A stretch of 64,000 bases of DNA from Phialophora verrucosa (GCA_002099365.1 MSED01000003.1:3410001-3474000); one strand, 5' to 3'; positions 9,749-21,218 are shown, counted from the stretch's first letter. Notes: a model not told the origin generated them from the sequence alone. Made by a program: numbers and translations.

Positions 9749-12182
9749 TCATCCCCGTAAGCCAGCTGTCCTAAGCGCGTTCTCAAACAACTCTTTGCAG
9801 CGCACGCGACTGCCCAACCTGGCGCACAACAGGAAAGCTCCGCTCAACTTGCGATGCAGGCTGTACGTCTCCTCGGGTGGCGGTGCGAGTCGCTCCCTCA
9901 GCATGACCGGGATCAACTCTCGTACACGGTCGGTAATGGTCTGGTCCTGGAAGTCATAGACATCGGGACTGAAGTCCATGAATGGTTCAGCCAGAGTCAT
10001 GACAGAGTCGATATGAGCGTTGAGCATGGCCTTCGACTCATAGCCAGTAAGGTAGCCCAACTGTACGGACAAGTCTCCGCACGCCTTTCTGTCCTTCCTC
10101 GACGCTGCCATGAGAGTCCTGACGTACAAGTCGATGAAACTGTCAGGGTATTCCCGCGAGGCACCGAAGTCCAGGAGTTCGAGCTTGTTCGTCTTTGAGT
10201 TGTAGAGAAAGTTCGTCCAATTGGGATCCGTCTGCATGTATTTGAACTCGGTAATCTCTCGCAGACAGAGTCGAAGGATCTGCGAGCCGATCCAGTCTCT
10301 CTGCTCCTGCGTGAAGTTCTGGACTCTGGTGACTGGAATCCCTTCCATCCGCTCCATCGTCAAGACTTGCTTTCCCGAGGCTTCATCGATAATCTCGGGG
10401 ACGGTGAAGACGTCCTGGTCGTCAGCCAAGAGTTTCCTGAATCGTCTGGCTGCATCTGCCTCGCGGATGTAGTCGCATTCCCAAGCGAGTTCGGTCCGGG
10501 CATTCGCGATGGTTTTTTCAAGGTATAATCCTTTGGGCAAGAGACGAGAGGCGCTGAGCAGTAACGAAAGGTTATTGAGATCAGACGAGATTGAGTCCGC
10601 CACTCCCGGGTACTGAACTTTGACGGCGACCCTCCTCCCATCCTGCAACACAGCACCGTGAACCTGTCCAATTGACGCAGCAGCCATAGGTCGCTCATCA
10701 AACTGCTGAAACAGTTCCTCCCGCCAATTTGGACCCAAGTCAGCAGCAATTACCGCATCACGCTGCGACGCAGGCATGTAATCGGCACTATCCTGAACAC
10801 GTTGGAGCACATCATGAATAGGCTTGGGAAGCAGCTTGGAGTCTTGAAAGCTCATCATTTGGCCTAACTTGAGAGCAGCGCCTCTCATTTTGGACAATTT
10901 GGCAACAAGACGTTCCATATTTGCCGCACTCAGCATTAGAGAACCATTGGATTTTCCTGAGCGGCTGATGCTTTCGCTCACTGCCCCAAAGGCCATGGAT
11001 GCTGCTAACCCTCCGAACTCGAAGATGCGGCCCACTCGTGAGGAAGGCACTTTTGATTCCCGCATCTGGTAGGGTTGTGGTTGTTGGGTCTAGGGCATCT
11101 GTCAGTTTGATCAGATCAGCATTGTCCAATCTTGGCTTGAGTAGACTTACATTGAGTTTCTGGACATCTTTAGCCAGGTCAGCACCAAGCTGCTTCAGGC
11201 TCTCTGGATCTGTGCCCGAGGACTTTTGATGTCTGATAGTCACGGTGTGGAAATTACGAGGCCGTCTAGTCGAGGCTGGATGGACAGCGGGCTGAACACC
11301 GCCAGGAGCGTACTGGGCCTTCTGTGCAAACATCCTGGCGTTTCTGGGATTGTGGAAGATTTGAGACAGCAGTTCCTCGGAAGGCTCGTCCGCATCCACC
11401 TCTCGCTTTGAACCGTGGTAGTATACGTCGGCGTTGAGGCCAGGCTCGATATGTGAATCTCCCTCTTGAACATCATTTTCTGTCTTGGGTACTCGGACTC
11501 GCGGTAATGCTGACAAAATAGGCGTCACAGTGTCGGGCGGCTGGTAGAAGACATCCTGCTCTTGATTCACCCCAAACTCATTGGCGATGTCTTCTGCTGA
11601 GGGGGTTTCAGCGGTCTGCGCAGGGATTTGGTCTTCGGACTGTCTTTGGGATTTTCTGGCTTGGTCGGACGTAAGAGACTCGAAGAACGACAAGCCTGCT
11701 ATATTGGGCTTTGTAGACGATTGAAAGTGTAGATCTCGAGCTCCCTGCGACTCGATTGGGTGCTGTGCCGTTTCTCCTGCAGGCACCTTGTTGAATGTTA
11801 TACCATCTCCATCCTCTCCTCCTATCGCACTGCCTTGCGGTGGAATTGTGCCATCGGGCAGCGGTGCTCGTGTTGCTTTTGCTTGTTCGACGTTGAGGTC
11901 TCCACTAGCGGTAGATTCGATCACTGTATTCTCAGCTGAAGGCTTGTAGAAATGGTCCTGCAGTATGCCGTCCTTCTGCGGTTTGGAAGATGACTGGGAT
12001 GAAGCAAATCGAGACACAACCGTAGAAAGGATGGGTAGCCCTTTAGTACGTATGGCTTTTGCGACAGAAGATGACTGGCTATACACCTTGGCCTGATTGA
12101 GCCGAATGTCGACGTGCTTGACGGCGATGTTCTTGGAGACATTCACAAGCGCAATGGCGTCGAGAATCCGCTTGCCGGACAT
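9749..12182 (-). CDS. COQ8: Atypical kinase COQ8 (ABC1/ADCK family), ubiquinone biosynthesis
   Basis: Coding segments are complement(9749..11089, 11151..12182), giving 790 aa. The 61-bp intron is phase 0 with donor GTAAGT. Reading upstream of the first ATG of exon 2 recovers TQQPQPYQ joined to QKLN. The ABC1 domain holds the invariant KxGQ motif (RGAALKLGQMMSF), the Ala-rich loop in place of a Gly loop (MAAASIGQVHGAV), the VAIK-type lysine (RVAVKVQYPG), QTDPNWTNFLYN and the LLDFGASREY metal loop. COQ8 supports the mitochondrial CoQ synthome and has weak ATPase rather than protein-kinase activity. The N-terminal ~330 residues are low-complexity. The first part (ISKNIAVKH-like, SVAKAIRTKG) could serve as a targeting sequence, but no classic presequence is obvious. 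The protein is longer than yeast Coq8 (about 500 aa), mostly because of this region. Confidence 0.92.
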
Positions 12183-12519
12183 GGTGACGGTGATGGTGTA
12201 GGGTCGAAGACCCTATAGGCCCTTACGGAGACATTTACTGCCACAGGAATACGGCAGTGTTGACGGGCTCTCCTACTTGCGTGCTAAGGGAACGAGTCTG
12301 ATATGACACGGCGAAGTGAGATGAGTAACTTGGGTGCGATCATCAAACTGGAAGAAGTACGGAATAGCTTGACATTTCCCCACACTTTGTTTAGGTCCGT
12401 GGCGCAATTCACAACTCGCTACCATACTCACCTTGCGTGCCATGGAGCCAAGAAGGAGGTAAGACCGTATACGGGCAGCTACGAGGTTGAAGAGCCAGCC
12501 TTGTGGATTTAGCAGGTGA
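12183..12519. promoter_or_regulatory. Divergent promoter region COQ8 / UreF
   Basis: 337 bp between divergent starts. A small plus-strand frame (12303-12512) looks like chance. No repeat or RNA was seen. Confidence 0.35.
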
Positions 12520-13482
12520 GTGTATGGTACAGCTCAGGAGATGAACGGTCATGATGAGGCACCCGCCCTCCACGCACGAGTACTGGAGCTCGAGGCAGAA
12601 CTTCAGTCAACCCGAGCTCAGCTGAACACTGCGGAGGGATCCGGCTCGAAGGGCTTGACAGAAGCCCAGGGGAATGGGAGTTTCGAAGCCGTGTCCATAC
12701 CCGTTTCTCCGTCGCTGGACTCGTCGATTCACAACCTGATGCTTCTCTCCGACTCAGCCCTCCCCCTAGGCTCATTTGCCTACTCCAGCGGCCTAGAATC
12801 CTTTCTGGCTCACCACAAAGCATCAGGCACCAAGGAGACCAACCTTGCTCTCTTCCACAAGTTCCTAAAGCTGTCTATCCAGTCAATGGCATACACCAAC
12901 ATCCCCTATGCTCTTGCGGCGTTCCGCGACCCGATGGCCCTACCAGATCTCGACAACGACCTCGATGCTTCCACGCCCTGCAACGTCGCAAGGCGAGCCA
13001 GTGTCGCTCAAGGTCGTGCCCTTCTCAGCGTGTGGGAGAGAGCCTTCTTACCGACGGCTAAACGAGGACACAGAGACCACGACTTAGGAGAAGTTGCCGC
13101 CACTGCCTTGGACGTCTTCTCCCGGGACCTGAAAATTTCATCCATCACCACCGCCGTCTTGGAAATTCCTTCCGTCAACGGCCATTTTGCGCCGCTCTGG
13201 GGCACAGTCTGCCTTGCCTTAGGCCTCTCCCTCGCAGACTCGGCGTATGTTTTCCTTCTTAACCACGCCAAAGCAGTTGTTTCGGCGGCAGTCAGGGCAA
13301 GCGTCATGGGTCCTTATATGGCGCAGACTGTACTTGCAAGCAAGGGATTTCAGGAATTGATCAGGGACTGCTTACAGAGGGTGTGGTGGTTGAGTACGGA
13401 GGACGCGGGACAGGTCGTTCCTATGCTGGATCTTTGGATTGGGCGGCATGAGTTGCTCTACAGTCGCATTTTTAACTCCTGA
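12520..13482 (+). CDS. ureF: Urease accessory protein UreF
   Basis: A single exon encodes 320 aa from the first ATG. The second ATG at 12541 (MNGHDEAPALHARVLELEAELQ) is an equally plausible start. Residues about 1-65 are a fungal-specific lead with a short coiled coil. The UreF core follows: LMLLSDSALPLGSFAYSSGLES at about residue 73, with an all-helical body. The conserved start (LLQLSDSALPLGGF-type) is plain. UreF works with UreD/UreH and UreG to load nickel into urease in the cytosol, and UreF gates the GTPase UreG. No other urease gene is visible here, as is usual in fungi, where these genes are scattered. Near the C-terminus, SAAVRASVMGPYMAQTVL matches the family's SAAVRLGLIGP-like helix. 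Confidence 0.92.
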   Translation: MYGTAQEMNGHDEAPALHARVLELEAELQSTRAQLNTAEGSGSKGLTEAQGNGSFEAVSIPVSPSLDSSIHNLMLLSDSALPLGSFAYSSGLESFLAHHKASGTKETNLALFHKFLKLSIQSMAYTNIPYALAAFRDPMALPDLDNDLDASTPCNVARRASVAQGRALLSVWERAFLPTAKRGHRDHDLGEVAATALDVFSRDLKISSITTAVLEIPSVNGHFAPLWGTVCLALGLSLADSAYVFLLNHAKAVVSAAVRASVMGPYMAQTVLASKGFQELIRDCLQRVWWLSTEDAGQVVPMLDLWIGRHELLYSRIFNS

Positions 13483-14344
13483 ATGCGAGGTCAGCGGAGC
13501 TGTTTGGGTCATGATCCGAAGAGCATCTCATCTCCCAATATGGTGTCTGGTCAAAACCAACAGGGTATAGCATTACAAGCTCCATTGGATGAAAGCGGTC
13601 ACGGCTTCAAATCCAGACCGACTGCAAGGATACCACCCTCACCACGTCCTCGCACATAATATACCTCAGCGACCAGCACCACGCGAACAATATCGTTCAG
13701 AATTATCAGAAGGCCCTCCTCCCCCTACTCCGCAAATACAGTCAACGGGCAACAAGTCTCCACCTAAAGCACCGATCAAGGTGCCTCTCCCCTTCATCAC
13801 CTCCAAACCCATATCTGCAACACGTTCGCAACGACTTCTCAACAGCACGCATAACCCCAACATCGGCGATGTCAGGGCCCTCCAGGGTGTAGTTGCGAGT
13901 TGCTTAGACGGATGCAGAACATAACACCCATAGCGCCAGCAAGGTTTCGTGGGCTTCATTGAGTTGGAACTCGGCGAGCTTCCAGCATGGTTGGTCTTGG
14001 GCTGGCTCCGTTGTGCCCTCCTCTGGCGTGTACAGCGTCAGCGTGGTTCACGGAATACACCAGGGTTGTGTGGATGCTCGTGTACTTTTGGGGGGGACCT
14101 AGGTGCCTCCGGGGAGTATGCGGACTACTAAGTGCGGAGATGGTGGCGGCATTGATTAGATTCAATCCAACGGGGGATCGAAGAGTTGTCGGAAGGGGTC
14201 ACGGTGCGAGATGCCAGTAGAAAACGGTACAGGGGATGAGACAAAGACGGCCATGAAGAACACCTCAATGACAAGAGTTGCGTGCGCTCATCGTCACTGT
14301 TCACCGCAATCGCAAAAGGGGTATCATAGGTCAAACAGACCAAA
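13483..14344. other. Convergent intergenic region UreF / BDP1
   Basis: 862 bp with no recognisable gene. A 111-codon plus-strand frame (13589-13924, Pro-rich) and a 97-codon minus-strand frame oppose each other. Neither resembles a known family, and I do not call either one. Confidence 0.35.
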
Positions 14345-16417
14345 CTAATGCTCCACGTCGTCAAGCGGACCGATTCTCTCCTCAATGCCCTCAACCGCTC
14401 TCTTTCCTCTCCTGCCACTTCGCCCACCGCGCCCAGCGCCGGTCGACTCTCGCGTTCTCCGCTGCTGTTTCTTCTTCGGCACCACTGCAGCTTGAACGGC
14501 CTTCTCGGCCACAGCAGTGATGCGCTCGCTTCCGGCTGTTCTGGGTGCTGGAGTCCGTTGAGTAGGCCCAGATATGGCAGTATCCGCATCTTGCTCCTCA
14601 TCTTCGACAGCAGTCTCAGCTCCAGCGTCATCTGTCTCGGTGGATGGTAGTGGCACATCCGCCCCATCGTTGACCATGACATAACCTTGGTCTGCTCTCC
14701 TCTTCTGATCCTCCTCTCTCAATCGTTTCTCTTCTTCCTCCAGTTCCTTCATCAGCTTATCCGGATCTTCAAACTCCATGTTCGTCAAGGCCGCGTACTC
14801 GTCCAGACTGACTGTTTCTTTCGCGGTGACACATTTATCGACCCGCCCGGGATCTACCTGCAGCTCGGCCAGGTATTTTCTTTTAATCACGCCACGGTCG
14901 ACGCTTTCCGGGAAAAGGTTGGCAATCATGCTGAAATCTGTGCCGAACATACGTAGACCTTGATAGAAGAGATTGGTCGTGTCTTCGTCCCATTTGCTGC
15001 GCTTATCGCGGCCTGCGTTCTTGCCTAATGTGGCTTGATTCACGTATTTGTAAATCCTGTCATCTTCGATTGCCACGTCTGCTTGTTCTCTGGCAGCTTG
15101 CTCAAGTCCGGCGCCAAAAGCGACCTCTCGTGATTCATTTGCGACCACGATTACTCCATTGACGATGATTTGTTTTGGTACAGCTGCTTCCTCAGGCTCT
15201 CGTTCATCTCCATTAGCAGCGTTCTTCTTCCCCCGGGCGGATTCACGGCGCTTCTCCACATCCTTTTTCCGCCGTTCCTTGATTTCGCCCCAGTTTTCTT
15301 GCATTCGCTTCTCTGTCTCGGATTTGCGGCCAACCTTGATGTCCTTTGTAAGCTCGGACATAGAGACCTCTTGGGGGTCAATTTCGAGCTCTTCGGCATT
15401 CTCGGGTGTAGTGAGCCGTGATCGACGGCGGCTCTGTGAGCCACCCCTGTCTTGGTCGCCATTGATGGCGTGGTCAACAACTTGCTGGGCAAGCTCTTGG
15501 ATTTTTTCCGACTTTGACTTTTTCCTTTTTTTGGACTGCCTGGGCTTGGGTTGGCTAGTTGCCTGGGATGTGCTCCCTTCAGTCTCCAGTGCTTGTGACT
15601 CTGAGCGTGCCTCTGAACGTGAGCGTTGTGATCTTGCACTGTTTTCAATGTGGTGCGCTAGTTCTGAGACATGAGCAGCGCCTGTAGTAGCATCTTGTAT
15701 GAGTGCATCCGAAGTACGGGACTCGCTCCGTCTGTAACCAGGACTGTGTCTCAGTATCAAAGGAATGGTATCCGAGGGTGGCGGCGTCTGAGATTCTGGC
15801 TCTTCCACATGCTGAGCGGCATGTATGGTCTTTGGACGCTTCCTAGGCTCTTCTGTGGCTTCCCTCTCTTGCAAAGAATCTTCCGAGGGAGCAGGGGTTG
15901 GTTCGTTTGTGGTTTTTCGCTTCTGCGCTGTAGAGGACAGGATGGTACTGGAAATGGCAGGGATGACATCTGGTATAGCACTTCTATCTCTCTGGTGGGT
16001 GTTGACAGGGTGAATGATCTGAACGCCAGTGCTTGCACTGCCAGGCACGGTGACTTCAACGGATACGGAGGGTGCGCGGTCCCTAACTGGTTCTGCAGTG
16101 CCAGCAGCCTGGTCTGGGGTGTCTCTTGCTGTTTCTACTGATGGAACAATCGACGGTATCGATGGTGCAACGGACGGAGTGATTGAAGGGATCTCGTTCC
16201 TTTCGCGGACTGTCTCTGCCTCTGCTAGTTGCAGCTCATTTACTTGACTCTGTGGTTCTTTGTCAACGGCCTCAATAGCAGGACTCACAGTCTGGCTCTC
16301 TGGTGTCGACGATGGAGGCGCCGCAAGGCGGGCAGGGTTTCTCTGGACATTTCTTTTGGGACCTTTGGGCTGGATCTTCTGGCCCGGCTTGCGGACCACA
16401 GAGCTGAAGGAGGGCAT
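14345..16417 (-). CDS. BDP1: TFIIIB subunit B'' (BDP1), SANT/Myb domain
   Basis: A single exon encodes 690 aa. The central SANT domain at about residues 462-506 reads KWDEDTTNLFYQGLRMFGTDFSMIANLFPES then VIKRKYLAELQVDPGRVD. The LFYQGLRMFGTDFSMI block is the diagnostic part of BDP1, which bridges TBP and BRF1 on RNA polymerase III promoters (tRNA, 5S, U6). Upstream are long disordered Ser/Thr/Pro-rich stretches and a basic helix (KPRQSKKRKKSKSEKIQELAQQ). KRMQENWGEIKERRKKDVEKRRES precedes the conserved pre-SANT TLGKNAGRDKRSKWDED segment. The C-terminus is acidic, then basic with a Gly/Arg patch (TGAGRGGRSGRRGKRA). The gene is divergent from BRE1 across 446 bp. The SANT recognition helix is unusual (SVDRGVIKRKYLAEL where fungi often read GRTRRQIKLKFNKE). 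Confidence 0.85.
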   Translation of the reverse strand: MPSFSSVVRKPGQKIQPKGPKRNVQRNPARLAAPPSSTPESQTVSPAIEAVDKEPQSQVNELQLAEAETVRERNEIPSITPSVAPSIPSIVPSVETARDTPDQAAGTAEPVRDRAPSVSVEVTVPGSASTGVQIIHPVNTHQRDRSAIPDVIPAISSTILSSTAQKRKTTNEPTPAPSEDSLQEREATEEPRKRPKTIHAAQHVEEPESQTPPPSDTIPLILRHSPGYRRSESRTSDALIQDATTGAAHVSELAHHIENSARSQRSRSEARSESQALETEGSTSQATSQPKPRQSKKRKKSKSEKIQELAQQVVDHAINGDQDRGGSQSRRRSRLTTPENAEELEIDPQEVSMSELTKDIKVGRKSETEKRMQENWGEIKERRKKDVEKRRESARGKKNAANGDEREPEEAAVPKQIIVNGVIVVANESREVAFGAGLEQAAREQADVAIEDDRIYKYVNQATLGKNAGRDKRSKWDEDTTNLFYQGLRMFGTDFSMIANLFPESVDRGVIKRKYLAELQVDPGRVDKCVTAKETVSLDEYAALTNMEFEDPDKLMKELEEEEKRLREEDQKRRADQGYVMVNDGADVPLPSTETDDAGAETAVEDEEQDADTAISGPTQRTPAPRTAGSERITAVAEKAVQAAVVPKKKQQRRTRESTGAGRGGRSGRRGKRAVEGIEERIGPLDDVEH

Positions 16418-16863
16418 GGCGCGACAAGCGACATTTAACTCCCACCGTGTACAGAAATTGAGTACTTTAGGTGTCGGTTCCCAGTCATGTCCACATGGTG
16501 TACTTCACTTTCTCGAGTCGCGTCCCTCACCTGCAGCCCATCCTCACTTCAAACTCACCTCTCGGTTGGTCACGGCCCGCCAAGACCACGATCGGAGGCT
16601 AGACCGCATTCGGCGAAACCTCCAAGTTCCTTTGCCTGCAACATTGACTTCTTTTCATCTTCGCCTCAGCAGAGTCACCTTGTCGTCAACAAACCCATCA
16701 TACTCACATCACCCGTTCTCTGACGGCGTCCTTCGATCTTGCTGCCGATCTGGGCCGCTTGAAGGATATTTTCTCCGCGAAAGCCTCGGTTGTTGGAGCA
16801 GTAGGACTGATGACGGCCGTCGAATCTCTCCCCCTTTCCCTCTCTCATCAGAGCCTAGTCAAG
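16418..16863. promoter_or_regulatory. Bidirectional promoter region BDP1 / BRE1
   Basis: 446 bp between divergent ATGs of two nuclear housekeeping genes. An upstream in-frame ATG at 16759 would add 35 residues to BRE1. I prefer 16864 because MEDRKRPS is the usual BRE1-type start. Confidence 0.4.
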
Positions 16864-19049
16864 ATGGAAGATCGCAAGAGACCCTCGCCTTATGATTCCG
16901 TCGACTCTGCACCTCCTCTCAAGCGACAAGCCACACAGGCTAATGGCGCGTCGAAAGCTCACAAGGACGATGACATGCCTTGGAAAGATGACCTCGAAGT
17001 GAGCCCCATCCCAATCCTGCGCCCTGTTTGTACCGGATCACGCTGACGCGAGCCTACGATGAACAGAGATTCCAAAAAGATGCCATCTACCGACAGATGC
17101 AGGAATACAAAAGAGAAAAGAACACGCTCGAAGGTCAACTAAAAGAGATGCGCAAAAAGGCTCGATATCATGACGATCATCTCCGCGTTATTGACTCGTG
17201 GTTTCAACAAGTCATTGACGAGGTCAAAGTCATCGCCAAAGATGATGACGATGTAGACATGGATGCCGAGACTTTGCCCTCTTCGTTGCTCTTCTCAGAC
17301 CAAGACCAGTTCGAAGAACATCTCCGCAGCCGCTCAAGACAAATCAAAGCAGTCATATCAAGATTATTTGGCCCTTCAAAGCCTTCTTCTCCCGACGTAG
17401 CAGAGTTACAATCGCAAATAGCAAAGTTACTCGCCGCTGAAAAGGGTCACGTGGCTGAGCTACAAAAACTGCAGGCGGAAAAGGAGGACCTTGAGCACCA
17501 GCTAGAGAATGCCTCTCTCCGATATATGACCGCCGAGCGCAAAATCGACAGAGCGAAGAGTGTGACTGTGGCCAAGCTTGAAAAACAGGCATTGTTAGGC
17601 GCGACAAAACCCTCAGAAGATGGCGGTCCTGTCAAGCGGGAAGAGGGTCAAGCCAATGGAACAGCCGACAATTCCGAAGAGCTGGCCGACCTAGAACAGC
17701 AGTTGAATAAGACGGCGGCTGTCTCGGAAAAGCAGAAAGAGCAACTTGAGAAGCTGGAAGAAGAGAATGCGGCATTGACGAAGCAGTTGACCGACTTGCA
17801 AGCGAAATCGGTAATTTTAACAGATGAGGACTATGCGAAGACGGAACTGTTCAAACAATTGAAGTCCCAGCATGAGGACGTCATTAAAAAAGTTAACAAC
17901 CTTGAAGCCACCAATACCGAGTTGATGGAAGAAGCTACAAAACTGAGGTCGGAGAGGACAACATATCAGCTTCAACTTGAGAATGAGCAACGAGCGGCCA
18001 TTGCCGAGAAGGAGTCCTTGCTGGCAGCATCAGAGGCCAATCTGGCCCGGATACGGCACAACCGAGACGAACTGCTAGCAGATCAGGCCGTGAAACAGTC
18101 CTCGCTCGACCAGAATCGTGAGGCTGTCAAAAAGATCACAGAACTGGCCTCAGCACAGGAAGATCGCATTCGAGCACTGGAATCTGAGACTGAGCGGCTG
18201 ACTGCTCAGTCGGCTGATATGGCTGTGGACAATGCGGAATTGGATGCCTTGAGTCTTGAAGATCTGCGGGCCAGATACCATGAACTCGACAGAAAGTACA
18301 ACCTTCTAAATGGAGAACTGACATCTATGTCCACAGCATTCCAAAAGACATCAAAGATCGCCAGCCAGAAAACCGCGGAGTTTGCGGCTATGGAGGACAA
18401 GGTCCTGAAGCTGGCGATGGATAAGACCAAAGCTGATCAGAAATTCTTTGCCGCCATGAAGAGCAAGGAGACCCAAGCCGGGGAAATTAGGACGTTGCGA
18501 CTGCAGAACTCGAAGTCTTCGGAAGCAATCTCGGCCTTAAAAGAAGCAGAAGCCTCCACTCGAGCACTGCTGGTTACGCTGGAAAAGCAATTATCCGAAA
18601 TGAGAGACGCGTTAAGCCACAAAACGAATGAACTCCGAGCCATTCAACAGCAAAACATCACCCACACTCTGGAAATCACCCGTCTGAACACCCAGGTCAC
18701 AGAACTCAAGAACCAAACCAGCGCCAAAGATGCGAAATTATCGTCTACGTCCTCCGCCTGCCGCGCCGCCGAACTCGAAGTCGAAGAACTCAAATCCTCG
18801 CTCAAAGACACGCGCCGTCAGCTCGAGAGCTGGAAGTCCAAATCCGGTCAATCAGAGCAGTATGAAATGTTAAGAACGATCGCGTACTGCAATGTCTGCA
18901 AGCGCAACCTGAAGAACACGGTCATCAAAACTTGTGGGCATACGTTCTGCGAGGACTGTGTGGCGGAGAGATTGACGTTGAGGGCACGGAAGTGTCCCAA
19001 CTGCAACAGGGCGTTTGGAGCAAGTGATCACATGCGCATCACGCTTTGA
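16864..19049 (+). CDS. BRE1: E3 ubiquitin ligase BRE1 (histone H2B monoubiquitination)
   Basis: Exons are 16864..16998 and 17067..19049, giving 705 aa. The 68-bp intron joins MPWKDDLE to RFQKDAIYRQMQEYKREK, the conserved BRE1 N-terminus. Almost all of residues 60-640 is heptad coiled coil, rich in Leu/Glu/Lys. The C-terminal C3HC4 RING reads CNVCKRNLKNTVIKTCGHTF, then CEDC and CPNCNRAF, and ends DHMRITL as in the family. With Rad6, the dimer monoubiquitinates H2B (K123 in yeast), which promotes COMPASS and Dot1 methylation. All zinc ligands are present. A basic patch near residue 16 (PPLKRQA) could be a nuclear signal. Confidence 0.95.
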
Positions 19050-19910
19050 GAGATGGGCATGACCGTTCTGCAGGCTTAGATAACTGGATGAGCCGCCTCC
19101 TCATCTTTACGGCTACACGGATTCTCACCATATCAACATCCTCCCAAAAGCAGGAACCACGACTCCTTGGCCTGAGGTGTCATCAAACTCGACTCGATTG
19201 TTGGAAATTTCGTGCCTGAGCAGATTAGGCCTGATCGTGTGACGTGGAGCCACAGCGACGGGAAAGGGCTGTATGCCTACGACTAAGATTCCCTACTGGC
19301 GAGCCGGAAGATCCACAACGAAAGTGGCCTTTATATCATATTGAAGGCTCATGACGAGTGCTGCGTAGCGGATTGCTAGACGATTTGATGGAGGACCGAG
19401 TTGAGATCGAAGCGTGTGGAGTGCTGTAGTATCAGACAATTACAGAGAGATGAAACCAAATACACGGCAGATCGAACGTCAGCCGTCCGTCTCGTGTCTT
19501 GCAGTCCGGATCCCATTCCAAAAAAAAAAAAAACAGTAACCAGCGTGCACTGCGGCGACGAGCAGCCAAAACGTGCGTAGTGAGGTGCTACAATCCAGGC
19601 AATGCAAGGGTGTTCTAGGCGGCTCAGCTGCTCTCGTCGATTTCGACAGTCTGACACTCCTCTCTAACGGCATTGCCGTCGCCTTGTCAAGCTATTCGAC
19701 GAGTCTCTTTTGTAGCGCTTGCTCAATAGCTCGAGCGGTGGGGCGGGGGTGCTCGTGATTCGAAGACAACGAACTGCTTCTCCCAAATAAATCAACAATC
19801 GTCGCGGATGTTGTGGTGTTCGCGTGTCGTTGGACTGCCCGGCTCGCACAGTGGTGTATAGTAGCAATTACACGTCGCGGTTGATGTTCGGACCACGCAC
19901 CCACTCTCGC
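19050..19910. other. Convergent intergenic region BRE1 / SDR, with A14 homopolymer
   Basis: 861 bp with no gene seen. A run of 14 A (19520-19533) is the only notable feature. Small frames on both strands look random. Confidence 0.4.
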
Positions 19911-21218
19911 TCAGTCATCCAGATCCATGTGACTTTCCAGCTTCACACGCGGGTCTCTACTGGCGTCTTCGTCCTTGTGTGGCCCTTCCATGGCTTCTCC
20001 GTCTGCTTCGTCTTCACCTTCACCCTCGCCTTGTCCTTCTTCCTCTCCCTGCTCGGCGCCTTCATCCTCTTTGACACCGTCGTCATGCTCGTCTCCGTCT
20101 TCGTCATCTTCCTTCTCCTCAAACCCTTCCATGGGCGGGAAGCTCAAATGCTTCCAGTCCTCGATCTCCTCGATGATGCTCTTCAGCCGGTCGCGTATGC
20201 TCTCGACAGCGAAACTTCCCAAGAGCAATCGGAGCGGCGGGTAGCGACAGTGGCCAAGTTGCCAGACCAGTTCCGCAGCTTTGACCACGGATGTCGGCTG
20301 GTTGGAGCCCATCCATTGTAGGGTGCGTTGCGTGTGTGCTGCCGGGGAGTCTTTGGTCGAGTATGGCGATGATGGGCGCGCAACTTTGAAGTGCCCGAAG
20401 AGAGGAAGGTCCGTCTGCATCTGTCCCTTCCCATTTGTGGCTGCTCCCACGGCATTGGCAGTAGACGCGTTGCTCTGAGCAGGTGGTGGCAATGGTAGCG
20501 GTAAAATGGTATTGTCGTCTCGTCTCAGGTGACCGGGCTCAACAAGTGTGAGGTTAATGTTGAATGGTGCGACTTCGTAGAGCATACTCTCAATGAGGCC
20601 TTCCACGGCGTACTTGGACGCGCAATACGGGCCCAAGCCTGGGACGCCGAGAGCGCCGCTCGTTGAGCTGAAAATAAGATATCTTCCGTCTTGACGCTTT
20701 CGAAAATAGGGCAACGACAATTGGATAATGTTCAAAGTGCCCATGAAGTTGGTTTCGAACTGGTTCCGGGTTTCATGCTCGTCTTGATCTTCACAGGCGC
20801 CGATCACACCGTACCCCGAACAATTTGCGATGATGTCGATCCTGCCGAAAGTTTGCATCGTCTTCTCAATCGTGGAGGAGACGCTGGACCGGATGCGGAC
20901 GTCACATAACAGTCCCAGATAGCGATTCTTGTCTTCATGCCACTTCTCCACACTCGACGGGGCGTCCTGGTAAGACTGGCCTACGGCGGCCACTATGTCG
21001 TTGTGTGCGAGAGCCGCCTTGGTCACGGACCGACCCATGTGCCCTGTTGCGCCGAAAACGAGCCATACTTTCTGCTGTGCCGGATTCGAGGTCGAGGGTG
21101 GGTCAGTGGTGTATGGCAAGGACAGTTTGCTGAGATCTGTGTTTGGGACATAAGGAGAGCGGTATGCTGTTGGAGACGAAGGGCTGTCGAAGGAAACCCT
21201 ATGCTTGGTATCCGCCAT
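19911..21218 (-). CDS. Short-chain dehydrogenase/reductase with acidic C-terminal tail
   Basis: A single exon encodes 435 aa. The Rossmann fold starts at about residue 50 with WLVFGATGHMGRSVTKAAL (a GxxGxxG variant). The family's NNAG is NCSG here. The catalytic Ser lies in IFSSTSGALGVPGLG and the Tyr/Lys pair in YCASKYAVEGLIES, followed by LVEPGHLRRD. This fits classical SDRs acting on unknown alcohols or carbonyls with NAD(P). The final ~65 residues are almost purely acidic (EEKEDDEDGDEHDDGVKEDE onward), which is unusual for a soluble oxidoreductase. The N-terminal ~45 residues are Ser/Pro-rich and precede the fold. The substrate cannot be inferred from neighbours. Confidence 0.85.
   Translation of the reverse strand: MADTKHRVSFDSPSSPTAYRSPYVPNTDLSKLSLPYTTDPPSTSNPAQQKVWLVFGATGHMGRSVTKAALAHNDIVAAVGQSYQDAPSSVEKWHEDKNRYLGLLCDVRIRSSVSSTIEKTMQTFGRIDIIANCSGYGVIGACEDQDEHETRNQFETNFMGTLNIIQLSLPYFRKRQDGRYLIFSSTSGALGVPGLGPYCASKYAVEGLIESMLYEVAPFNINLTLVEPGHLRRDDNTILPLPLPPPAQSNASTANAVGAATNGKGQMQTDLPLFGHFKVARPSSPYSTKDSPAAHTQRTLQWMGSNQPTSVVKAAELVWQLGHCRYPPLRLLLGSFAVESIRDRLKSIIEEIEDWKHLSFPPMEGFEEKEDDEDGDEHDDGVKEDEGAEQGEEEGQGEGEGEDEADGEAMEGPHKDEDASRDPRVKLESHMDLDD

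Noticed and set aside
13589..13924. 111-codon Pro-rich plus frame between UreF and BDP1
   Set aside because: No family, opposed by a similar minus frame, no splice or start support.
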